64,000 nt of DNA. Origin: Ahaetulla prasina (lineage: Eukaryota; Chordata; Lepidosauria; Squamata; Colubridae). Below are positions 31,600 to 44,700 of this stretch, one piece after another (position 1 is the first letter of the stretch; every line of letters starts with the position of its first letter). The stretch is taken from positions 164,994,236 through 165,058,235 of the forward strand of contig NC_080539.1 of NCBI RefSeq assembly GCF_028640845.1, in the 5' to 3' direction. Position numbers and translations under genes: made by a program. A model generated the notes under the pieces. It worked only from the letters and a program-made list of their open reading frames with translations. It searched no databases and was not told the origin of the DNA.

Positions 31600-34500
31600 C
31601 TGAGAATTTTAAAAAATGACACTCCACCATTTATGCATTCATCAGGTCTATTTGGAGCATAGTTCTCTTGGATGCCCAGGTATGGGAGAACAAAATTATC
31701 TTGGTATGGAAATTTTACAGGCAACTGGGAGCTGGCAGAGCCTTTCCTTTCAGCCCACACCAAGGAGCAACTGTTGCCACCTCCATTAGTAGAGGGCTTC
31801 CTTCCACGCAAAGACAGAAAGTTAAGACTCTCCTCTTGACTTTTCTCCTCACACTGTCAAGACAGTGCAAAGGGGAAAGTAATCTCTGCCTTCTACCACG
31901 TTAAATCTATGCATTTTTCTGTCACCAGACACAGTTGACAAGTGCTTTGAAAAGCTACTCACAGGAACCATGACAGATGGATAGCTTCTTCCCCACACAA
32001 CAAAATGAAGGAAGATTGATTAATTGGTTATGTGCCATCAAACCATTGTTAAGTCTTAGAGAGCATAGGGATTTTCTCCATGGTGAGCTATTCTTAGCCT
32101 AATCTTTCAGGTCTTCCCATCAGTGAAAATGGAGAAGGTAGAAGTGAAAAGGGGAGAGACAAATCAGAGTATGTGTCAATCTAGAGATGTGTGAGTCCTG
32201 TCCTACTGTTTGCCAATTCTTTTTGCATCCTGTACTTCAGTGTTTTTCAAACTTGGCAACTTTAAGACATATAGATTTCAACTCTCAAAATTCCTCAGTC
32301 GGTGTGCTGGCTCGGGAATCTTGGGAGTTGAAGTTCAGACATTTTAAAGTTGACAAGTCTGAAATACACTACTTTAATTCTTAAGTGAATTACAGGGGAG
32401 TTTAACTGCATTCTGGCAGTTTAAGAAAAGTCTTAGCATCAGTGAATGCTTTTCTTAATCTGCCAGAATGCTCTATTTTAACAACAGCCTGTGCAAAATT
32501 AACGTGGTCCCAAGGACTCTGTAGTGATAAATAGCTCAAGATAGTCTCATTAAGTCTAAGCAGAGTCCTGTGTCCCTTTTGCACATTATTAGTCTTTTCT
32601 GAGATAACCTATAGGGAGAGAAAAGCTTCGGTTAGTAGGCCTCCCACATTTCAGGCAATTCAAGAAAAGCAATGCATCTTACTTATAAAATGGGGGGAAT
32701 GACATAGTTTCCAAACTACAGATTTTAGCTTGTCCAACCATTGTCTATGCTGGTTGGGCCTGCTGGAAACTACCCCAGCAACATCTGGAAGACCAGAAAA
32801 GTCCTCCTCTTCTCAAAACTGGAAAATCAGTACAATACCTGAGATTTTGTATTTCGTTAGGGATATATTCGAGTTCATTATAGGAAACATCAAGACTCTG
32901 AAGATTTGGCAGGGTAAATAGCCTATAAAGACAGAAGGCCTTCCTGTCACTGGTAATCATTGAAAAGCAGGAGAAAGCTTGTCAGTCCCATAGCCCTTAA
33001 AACAGAGTTTGGTCAGAGTTTGTGGAGCTTTCTGCAGTGAACTATACATGTTGTGTGAACAAATACATTTATTGGGGCAGGTTTTTCTTTTCATTGTACA
33101 GTTAGTTGCCCATAGTCGCTAAGAAGTCAGATGGCCTCTACATTAAATAAAGAAGCAAACATTTGTGACTCACATCATGGGCAGTTTATGTCATCCCCAG
33201 GTCTTTTTTGACGCGCTCATAAGTTTCCCAACTGTTTATAAAGCAAAACTATTGTACTGTAGCCATTTTGCCTCACCCAGCCTGTTGCCTTCTTCTAGAA
33301 CAGGGGTATCCAACCTTGGTCCCTTTAAGACTTGTGGATTTCAACTCCCAGAGTCCCTCAGCCAGCAAAGCGTTGAAGTCCACAAGTCTTAAAGGGACTA
33401 AGATTGGAGACCCCTGTTCTAGAATTCATTCTGTTCTGGCCAAAGAATATTTACAGCAAGTAGAGACAGGATACAAGATCCATCTTACCACCTAAGCATA
33501 TTTTCTCTAAGTATTGAAAGTATTGAAAAGAATTGAAAGTCTTATCTTTCTTTATATTTCTAAAATGGCTGTTTTTTAAAAAGTAAGTTCACAGCCTTTG
33601 TATTGATGTATTGAAAACTAAGGGAACAACTTGTATCAGGGCTTCAATTTTTAATGGAACTGAGGCTTCATTACAGACCTTTCTCCACTTGTACAAACAT
33701 AATTTCCTTTTTCTGCCAGAACACAATTCTGCCAGCTTCATCTCATCCGCATCCCCATGAGATAGACAGGCTTAAATCGAAGCTGTGGTGTTAGGGTCTC
33801 TGGTGGCTCAACAGACTAATGTAGTCTGTTATTAACACAACTGCTTGCAATAACTGCAAGTTCAAGTCCCACCAGGCTCAAGGTTGACTCAGCCTTCCAT
33901 CCTTTATAAGGTAGGTAAAATGAGGGCCCAGATTGTTGGGGGCAATAAAAGTTGACTTTGTATATAATATAAAAATGGATGAGACTATTGCTTAACACAA
34001 TGTAAGCCACCCTGAGTCTTCGGAGAAGGGCGGGATATAAATTCAAATTAAAAAAAAAACACTAGTCAAAGCAGATAGCTTTTTTAAAAAATAACTGATA
34101 ATACAATCATTTATGAGAAGTCTGTGCCTCCTCCCCCCCAATTTGGAAGCTTCTTTCCATATATTTCTAATTATTAATTAAAATTATTACACACTCAGGT
34201 GGGAGAGTGGTGAGCAGGTTGAAGGACATCGTCAAGAATTTAAGATCCCTCAAATCAGAGATTTCCCCTGGGATGGATTTGATAGGGTTATTTCGGAGCT
34301 TTAGCACTTGTAAATATTGCAGATTAATCACCTATAAAAGACAAATTGTGTGTAAAGGGTTAGAAATTGCCGTAAAGGAAGTATATTTTTTACAAAAATG
34401 TTAGTAAATCTGGTTTACTGATGGGAATTCCTGTTTCCTGTTACCTTCCAGCACTTGAATTTAAAACTATGATTACAGTACTTTTCTCTTCCCCCTAATG

Positions 34501-35621
34501 TTTCCATAGATACAGGGTTATTTCAAAGAAACTTCACTGGAAGGCAATAGTTAGGTGGGGGAACACTGTTCTTCAACTGAGTCAAATTTTATCTCTCCTT
34601 GATGTTGTCATTTACCTCAGGGACAGCTAGATGGCTGTGTTAAAGCTCTATTCAACAGGCCTCGAGCTGACAGAGAATTATGTTAGCTGAGCTATCTTCC
34701 ATTATAATAAGGAAACCAGCAATTGGGGCTCTTCTTGCAATTTAAGGCAGCAAAGGAAAGAAATTGGTGGATTGCCCTTTCTTCTATTAATGCATCTATA
34801 GGAGTTTGTCAGCCATGGCTGTTTCCACTAGCTTCTCTTGGACTGGACTCACTTATACCATGTAGACCTCAAAAAATGTATGAGCTATGGAAGTCAGCTA
34901 GTTTCATGTCTTTCTCCCTTCCTTTCAATGCTTGCATATATTTTGCTGATTGTGATATCTCTTTGGTCTTCACTTTAACAACAGAATAATCAGAGAAGCC
35001 ATCGAGATAGAAAAACGCCCACACAGCATGAACAAACGAGATGATACCTCCCGCCTACCAGCCATTTGGAAACCCGCCCTTATTGACAAATGAGTCCCTA
35101 ACACGAGGAATGACACCAGACCCACACTCACGAGGTCCACACAGGATGTCACCACCACACACACACCCAGAAAGCAGACCCAAACCCACACTGATCATGA
35201 AGCACGACCAAGGACCAGAAGCCAGACCGCAGCTGCAACATTAGCCATTTCAAACCCCTCCAATCCATACAGGCAGCAGGCTGACACCCACTATGAAGAT
35301 GTAGCACAACCACGACCATGAAGCCAAACAACAGCAATGCAGCTCACCAGCTCAAATCCCCCTGCAACTCAGACTAATCTGAGCACAACCAAGCCCCCAC
35401 CCAAACAGGACACACCCCCAGCCAATCAGAGCACAGCCAAGCTCCCACCCAATCAGTTCAAACCCCCACTAGCAGTTAAAAAGGAAGAAACAGCTGCAAT
35501 CACACATTGCTCCCAGAAGCACGAAGCTGAAGCCTGAAGATGACGAATGAGACTTTGTCGAAACGTCGCCAAGACACTTCCAATTTTACGTGGGAGAAAA
35601 CCCGAATAACCAAAGACCTAC

Positions 35622-35682
<61 letters not shown>

Positions 35683-35683
35683 C

Positions 35684-35714
<31 letters not shown>

Positions 35715-35724
35715 TGCCTCTGCC

Positions 35725-35794
<70 letters not shown>

Positions 35795-38700
35795 ATCTAA
35801 AGACAGACAGATCACTTATGGGTTGGGGCTGAACTGAAGGCTACACCATGAGCTCATGTTACAAGAAATTAGTTACTAGGTTATGTTTCTGCTGTTGTTG
35901 GACAAGGAGAGGATGACAAATACTTTACTGTTTCCCACAGCAGGGTGAAAAAACCAGTTACTTTTCTGTGCAAAACCCTGAACATAATACATCTCAGGAA
36001 ATATATTTCTTAATAATAATTAACCAGAACTATTTGAACTCAAATCACCCTTCCTTGTCAAACAAGGGCCAAGGTCATACAGCAATTTGGCTAGTTCCAC
36101 AGGCAAAAGAATTAATTAATAAATGGGCTACCCTGTTATATGAACACAGACAAAGTCAGAAAATTAATCACCCTCATTTTTGTTTTCTTGAGTCTGCTGA
36201 CACAGTTGATGGCAATAACCACATTGGTGGCCTAGTGCCTGTGTTATTCACATAAATGAAGTCAGACACCACCATGTTATAACTTCATAAGGATTACATG
36301 GTGAGGAATGACATAACTATTGTTTTCTTTTCTTTTCCTAATAGAGGTTCATAAAGCAGATAGGAACATGGCAATAATTATGATGGCAGATTATGAAGCA
36401 AAGATTTAGCTGATAGAATACAATGGAAAGAGTGGATTTTCATAATGTTGTACATGATAAAATTGTCTTGGCAACAATGGAAAAGGCAGAGCAGAAAAGG
36501 AATAAACTAAAAATAAAGCCAAGCCAAAGATTGTGAGTTACTCAACTGAGTAGGTGGCAAAGTTACTGACATATACCTTAAGAGCAATCATGGAAAGAAT
36601 TGATAGGTGGTGAAAGATTCGGACAGCACAGGTAAGTAATTCTGAGCAAAGATAATTATGAGTCAAGGAAATAGATCATTTTTTTTCTCAACCTGATCCC
36701 CTCTGGCTTATCTGGATATTGCCAAGGTTACCCAGTCAATGGTGATAGTGATTGCATTGAAATCTGTCTTTGAGGCAATGGGGATAGAATGGAGCTGGCA
36801 TTCAAATGTAAAGAATTTGTTATTTAAAACATGTGTACATGCGCAGGTGGGCCAGCTGCTCTTTTGGGTTCCATCACGCGCACACGCATGCACTCCAGTT
36901 TCGGCATGCCATAGGTTCGCCATCATGGCCCTAGGCCTTTTGCTGCTTCATCTCAAACACTGAAATATCTTGGGCCAAAACTGGATCTAAGAAAAAGGAG
37001 GCCACAGAATACAGATTTCTGAACACAAAAAGAAGGTATATGGAAAATATATGGGGGGAAAAAACCCATATGAGAAGCACCCATTGTTGGAAAGTTATGG
37101 TATATGTGTGGAGTAGAAACGTAGGTGTCAGGAAGAACCACTAAGTGTAGCTATGGAAGACTATCAGGCAGCATATTTTGAAAAGCATATATGTCAGAAT
37201 ACTATTCAGGGGGAGAAAAGATTTGAACCCAGACAGTCCTAAAAACAGGCTGAAAAGACTGAGGACAATTCTGCCTGACAAGCTTAAATTGCTTATCTCC
37301 TGGGCAATAAAGTTAGTATTGGAAATCATTTTCTGGATTTTAATATTTGGCACTGATCTGGACTAGGGACTTGGTCTGGGTTTGGTCTAGCAGTCCACAG
37401 GTCCTTACTGGTAGATTCCTGTGCTTCTTTACCTTGTCACCCACATACTAGGAAAGCAAAGGCCATTCTCTTTCCCTTGCATCGCTAGGCTTCTGAGGAC
37501 ATAGTTTCTGTATGAGGAAACAATATGGAAGCACAACGTTGAAAAGGACCTTAGAGGTTTTGTAGTTTGTCTTCCTGCTTAGGGCAGAAGATGGCTTGCT
37601 CACAATGACCTTTCCTCAGCCATCTGACATGGCTGGAGGGCACTAAGTTGAGAAAGTTACATTGGAACATACAGTAATTATGCCTTCTCAGAGAGCTATT
37701 AAGATGCAGCAGTAAAGTACCTTGATGAACGTATCTTTTCTTTTATGTACACTGAGAGCATATGCACCAAGACAAATTCCTTGTGTGTCCAATCACACTT
37801 GGCCAATAAAATTCTATTCTATTCTATTCTAAAGACATTAGAGTGGAACTGGAGATACCCAGGTTCAAATCTTAAATCAGCATGGTGCACACTCTCTTTG
37901 AAGTATATCATTGATAGCTCCATCTGTCTCACAGAGTGGATCTTTTGAAAATAAAGTGAGGGAGAAATTCCATATATACGATTTAAGCTCATAGAAGAAA
38001 CTTATATAAAAAAATACAGTGAAGTAATTATTCAAACCAAAGAAACTTTGTTTATTGGCAGTTAAGCCACTAAGCAGTTAATTTCTAAACATCTAGCAAA
38101 TCAGTGAGGAAAATATATAGCCACAGTTATGTTTATGGATTATATAAACAAAAGCTTCTCTGATATACATTTTTTTAAAAGTACATATTACACTCACCTC
38201 TAATGGAAAGCAATCCAGATTATTATATGACAAGTTTAGGTACAGCAAGAAATCAGACAAAGGCAAGAGGTCAGGAAGTTCAGAGAGAAAATGTGCCTAA
38301 AGATTATCAAGCAAAAAAATATATATCAAATTAATGTTTATTTTTAAAAAGAATAGGGATTTGTCAGAATTTAGACTTCAAGATTTGAACATGTCTATAT
38401 AAAGATGCATCAGCAGAACCTGTTTCCTAAATTAAACGATGCAGTTTCAGGGAATTTATTGATTACCAGTCCCTATGAATTGTGTGTATGTCTTTAAATC
38501 AGTCTTGACTCCTGGTGTCTATCTGACAAGATTTTAGAAGTGGTTTGCCATTGTTTTCTTCCTAGAACTGAAAGAGAGTGACTGGCTCAAGGTCACCCAG
38601 CTGGTTTTGTGCCTAAGGTGGGACTGGAACTAGTCTGGAACCTTAACCACTGCATCAAACTGGCTTTGTACTGAAGCTAAAATGTGTGGGAGATCTGGAA

Positions 38701-41700
38701 TTATAACCACCTATCACCACATTTATTTAACAGCCCCTTGAACAATAAAATGGTTATCGGAGAAAAAATATTTCATCATTGCTTCTCATTAATCAACTAG
38801 ACACCACCACCACTACTACTACTACTACTGCTACTAGGACTGTAAGTAGCATGCATGCTTGAGAGAAAGAAAGGGATACAAATCTAATCTGCAAACTCAT
38901 CTATTACTTATAAAAATACAAATTTTGCATACCTCCCTCCTGCCAGGTAATGATTGTCTGGCTTTTTGCAGCCCAGATATGTCTCCCCCCCCCACCTTGC
39001 CATTTTGGTTTTATGTTATATATAAATGAGGCCCTATGATTTGTTCAATGAATTGTGATTTGAAGGGGAAAAAAGAGGTTGCCTGCCCCACACACCCTTT
39101 CATGTGAACACACTGAAGCATCCTGTGGTCCCACGACTGCAATTTGCAACATCTTTTGCCAGTTTCTTGTGATTTTTTGGTTGCTTTCCACCAAAAAAAT
39201 GCCCATTTGGGAGAACAGGTCTACTTAATAACCGTGTGGTTTTTTTAACAACCACAGTGACTTGCTTTACGACTATTGTAAAAAATGGTCATGAAATCAA
39301 ATGAAATTAGGTCACATGGTGACATACCTAATGACTGCAACAACTTACAACCAAAACTGCAGGCTCAATTGTGGTCATTAAGTGAGGACTACCTATAGAA
39401 CATATATGTACTATAAGTCATCTTCCACAAAACCTGCCAGACACTTGCTTGAGGCTTAGTCCTTCTTCTGGACTAGATGGGCACTATTTTGGAACTGTAG
39501 AAGCCAGAGTAGAAAGCCACAATAAACCTTGCTTTTAAATTCTGGTTTCCATAACTCCAAATCCCAATTAGGGACTGGAAAGTACATATTATATTTCAGG
39601 AAGCCTCCACATGTGGTTAACAAGCCAAGGATGACAAGAAGGAAGTAGATAATAGCATCTATGACTATCAATTCTTTATAATGATTATTTTCGTCCCGTG
39701 CCATGACTCTACTGAACATGTAATTCCCACAGCACTGTCTCATTTCTCATCTTTCCTACTATCTTCTCCTATTGGTTTCTTATGGTTTATCAATTGTTTG
39801 TAACTTATAATTATTGATTGTAACTATGGTTTATGACCTATTACTTGCTATTTATATGTATACTGAAAACTTATGAACTAGACTAGAGACAAATTCCTTG
39901 TATGTCCGATCACACTTGGCTAATAAAGAATTCTATTCTATTCTATTCTGCTCTGCTCTGCTCTGCTATTCTAAATGATAGACAGACAGACAGGCAGATA
40001 GATAATCTTTACTATGGCTTATTGTGTCATGTAAATGAAGCCATTGTGTCGTTCATGATAGTGTTGAATTTTTAATGAGGGAGTCCAAAATTAAATTCGT
40101 GCTCATCTATTAAGATCAGAGGGCAATTGTGTGCAGCCTAACTTCCCATGAAGATTTTTGAGGCAATAAATGGAAATTTCATCAGAAAACATTACTCTGT
40201 GTCTTGTGAAAATGGACAGAAAATGTGTATATGAAAGGATTATATCACATAAAAATTAATATATGGCCTTACAAAATGGCATATTTATTTAATAGCCATA
40301 TGCAAAATCTATTCTGTGTTTCTACAGAGTATTCTGTATTAGCAATTCTAGATACAATCTGGTGTTTCCTGGAAAAGAAAATGATAGTGGCAATTCCAGT
40401 TATTACCAGATCCTAAAACTCGTATAGAAAATACATTGACAAGACAGTATACTTGTCTATTTGGGGACTATACCTTAAGATTAAGTCCAGTTTTTCTATG
40501 CATGATGCAAAACAGAACTGCCATTTCAGCCTTGTCTAGCATTTCATTGGCCTTATCTATTTCACTTAATTCAGTATCGTATCCAGCTCCGGAGACAAAT
40601 GATTTAATAAAATCCATTTCTTCTTTGAATTCTGCAATAAACATAACAAAGAGTATTAGGCAATACATATATAACAGGCGAGGAGAGAATACAGATAGTC
40701 CTTGACTTACGATCATTTGGATTGTTCGAAGTTATGTTGGTGCTTAAAAAAGTGACATACGCTCAGTCTTCAGACTTGCAACTCTTGTACAAATCTATTT
40801 ATTGGATTGCTAAGAGCTGACACTGACTGACTTGATGGCACATAATAAATCATCAGCTCTTGCAAAACATGAGCTTCTGATATTGTTGGTGATGCATTCA
40901 TGAAGCAACATCATCCTGGATTTGTAAATATTTTCTTGCTCACTGGACAAATTATTTGCCACTCCCTCAAGGTTATGTTTCAATTCTGTCCAGTCTAGTC
41001 CAGCCTAACCTTTGAATGGAACTCATGATGACATAGCATTCATGGTAAAGAGAAAGGCTTCATAGGCTTCTATAAGCTGATGGCTTTATAAATATACCCT
41101 CCCTTGCAATTCTCCCAGGTAATCATATGCTGTGGCTTCACAAGGCTTGCTAACAGACCACCCTAGAAATGTTTTTAGGCTTTTGCATTTGTAAATGACC
41201 TAATTAAGTGACATCAAACTTATTTATTCAGGCATGAAAGGTTTAGCAATATCTATGATAGGGAGTGGACTATGAACTGTATCCCTTGCTTTCTTCAGTA
41301 AAACAGTGCAGATAAAAGAGAATGAAATAGGGACTTTATATTACATTTGGAATGGGAGCAGATAGGAGAATGTATGCAGGGCTGTTGAAGGAGGAAGGAG
41401 GAAGGAGGAGGAGGAGGAGAAGGAGGAGGAAGAAGAAGAAGAAGAAGAAGAAGAAGAAGAAGAAGAAGAAGAAGAAGAAGAAGAAGAAGAAGAAGAAGAA
41501 GAAGAAGAAGAAGAAGAAAAATACAGACACCAGAAATAATCCTATTTATTTCCTCAACAGTGCTACACATACTTCTCTTTTTGGATATCTCATCAGACAT
41601 TGCTTTATCATACAAAATACTGTATAATGTATGATATGAAAGAAAGAAGGGGTGTAAACCAGTAGTGGGTTTCAATTTCATTCGCTACTGGTTTGCTTGC

Positions 41701-44700
41701 ATGCACGATGCTTCTGTGCAGAGATGTCTGGGCATGTGGGTGGAGCCTCCCACCGCCGCCACTACTGGTTCCCCCAAACTGGGGCCACCACTGGTGTAAA
41801 CCATTGGGAAACTAAGGGGTCAGCTGTGCACATTGTCATGAATTCAATATATTATTAAATCTAAGAATAAATTTAGCATAATTGGTAAATGTAGCTGTGG
41901 GTTTTTTAAATGATGTTTTATGATTCTGCAAGTTGTGAATCTAGGCAATTATGGCTTATTTAATAAACCACGGTTGCAATCAAGTAGTTGCATAATGCAA
42001 TGTATAAATCAGCCAATGTGCTTATGTTTAGCGCTATGAAAGAGTGGGTTTAAGCATGGATCTACATTTGGCTGAATAGTACACCCTTCCAAGTCACTTC
42101 ACTACAGGTTATAAAAACAAGTTATACCATCATAGAGCATGCTCTGTTTTCTCATACCCTTTTCCATATCCAGCATGGCCTGTTCCCTATCCAGCATGAT
42201 CTGTTCCTTCTCTCGCATGATCTGTTCCCTATCCAGCATGATCTGTTCCTCATCTTGCATGATCTGTTCTTCATCCCACATGCTCTTTGGACTTTTTTTG
42301 CTCCTTTGACTTTTTTCTGAAAAATATTATCCATCTAACTATGGTTGGTTCATTCATAAAAAAGAGAAATCCTTGCAGCCTTTGAATGTTTTATCTGCCA
42401 TTCACAGTAAAAACCCAAATAAGTGAGTACAGTATAAGGAATTTAAAAATAGGTTTGCTACGCGAGATACATTCAGGAAATGTATTGCTGTGTGGTATCC
42501 TCCTCTGTTTGGAACTGCTTGTGCTTCAAATTATCAAGAAAGAAAGAAATATTTTATATTGGCATCTGAGAGATTACTGTTATGCCTAATTAATGTTTGC
42601 TGTAGTCAATTTAAATTTGGTTTATTTATAACTCAGCGGAAGTCATACAACCCAGGAAGGCTGGGATATATTTCATTTAATTAATTCTTGAATGTATCAT
42701 ATTTTTACCTTTTTAGGAAGTAGGACATCCCATGTGTTTTACAAGTGAGATTTACAACAAAATGCTGTGTTTGTGGCTTGTAATAGGAGTGCTTTTCTTT
42801 AAGTCCCAACTAGACTAGAGCAAGATCCCATATATACTCAGTTGAGAAAAGAATTTCTCCTAATGTCTTCAGCCCTTCATCCACCTACTTTGCCCTATGA
42901 CAACTCAGAGTTTACCTAAGAATATTATTAGAATCCCAAATTCGAGTTCTATTCCCTTCCCACTCATAGAAACTCCTTGGTTGACTTTGAGCCAGGGGTG
43001 GACTCCTGGGAATTTGGCAGGGTTCGGGTGATCCTCTAGCCAAGGACAGGGTTCAGCGAACCCCCAAATGCCACCCCGGGCTGGCCACGCCCACTCCACC
43101 CCTCCCCGGGGTCTCCGTGTGGCCTATTCATCATTCCAGGTAAGTGCAGGGGCCATGTGGAGGGCCCGGGAGGGCAAAAACTGGGCCTAGGTTCAGGAAG
43201 TCCGGAAATGGGCCTCTGGACCCCAGGGGAAGCGGTTTTCGCCCTCCCGGAGGCTCGAAGAAAACCTCCAGAGCCTGGGGAGGGCAAAAAAATGCCCCCC
43301 CCTGCTGTGATGCAGGCGGCCGACTAGGCTATGCCCACCATGGCCACACCCACCCAGCAACGGGGCAGTACCCATTGCTAAAGGATATGAAGCAATGGTG
43401 GGTTTCAAACATTTTTACTACCAGTTCTGTGGGCGTGGCTTGGTGGGTGTGGCATTGCTTGGTGGGTGTGGCAGGGGAAGGATACTATAAAATCTCCATT
43501 CCCACCCCACTCCAGGGGAAGGTGACTGCAAAATCCCCATTTCCTCCAGATCAGCTGGGACTTGGGAGACAAAGAATAGATGGGGGCGGGGCCAGTCAGA
43601 ATTTTTACTACCGGTTTTCCGGACTACTCAAAATTTCCGCTCTCCAGAACTAGTCAGAACCTGCTGAAACCCACCTCTGATCTGAAGCCCACCCCAGTCA
43701 TTCAACCAATACTATTTCATATGTTTGCTTTTTTGAATAGATAAAATGAAGAGAGACCTCCACTCCTTCCCTTTCTTCTCTAAAACAAACCCAAACATGG
43801 GAAATGGAAGGACAATACCTGGACTTTCCAATGTTCCATCAGACTTGCCCAGTTTTAAATATATGGTGGAAACTTTCTCTGGACCTTTCATCTCTTTAGC
43901 AATCAGCTGCTTACTGAAGACTTCACAATTATAATGAGAAATGAATGGCTTTTTAGGGACAGATTTCTGGATTACAGAACGGAGAGGAGAGGTTACCATA
44001 GTCACACCGCTCACCACAAAATCTGATGGTAAATGAAATGGGTGCAGCGTAGGATGCTGTAACCGCATAGGGGCACGACGGTTTTGCATTGGGAAGCTAG
44101 GGGGACCAGTCAAATAGACAGGGATAACGAAATTTCTCTTAAGAGGGCCTGGAAGCTGGGCACCAAAATCGTCATCTGGAAAGCACAAAGAAATTGGTTG
44201 GCTCTTTTCAGGCTGGCTGTCAACACCTCCAAGCACTTTTTCGGGTTCTTTCTCTTTTTCACGAACGCCTGTTTTATAGAAACAAAGATGGCAGATGCCA
44301 AAAATAAAACAACACAACATCAGAATTAGACAACTGCAAGCTGAATGTATATTTGCTATGTGTCTATAAACTTTAGCACTAAAATAAAAATGTATTAATT
44401 TGACATGAATTATGCAGGACAAAATTGCTGGCTCCAGTCATTATATTCACATGTAGGTATTCTCACACCAGCATCCAGCAAAAGATGATAAAGAACAGCC
44501 CATTGGCAATTGCTCCTGAAGTAGAAGTAATGGGGAAGTACAGGAAATCCTTTGACTTATAACCATTCGTTTAGTGACTCTTCAAAGATACAACAGCAGT
44601 GAAAAAAGTATTTTTCACACTTACGACCATTGCAGCATCCCCATTGTCACATGATCAAAATTCAGATGCTTGGCAACTGGTTCACATTTATGACCGTTGC

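Noticed and set aside
32402..32584. 60-codon minus-strand ORF between LRR exons 7 and 8
   Set aside because: Exon 7 joins exon 8 directly in phase and continues the LRR; this ORF lacks an LRR pattern and a fitting donor.
35621..35794. CRISPR-like regular spacing in the tetranucleotide arrays
   Set aside because: Simple microsatellites without spacers, in a vertebrate genome.
41295..41681. 128-codon frame with long poly-Leu and poly-Pro runs
   Set aside because: Direct translation of the (AGA)n tract; no splice or start context.
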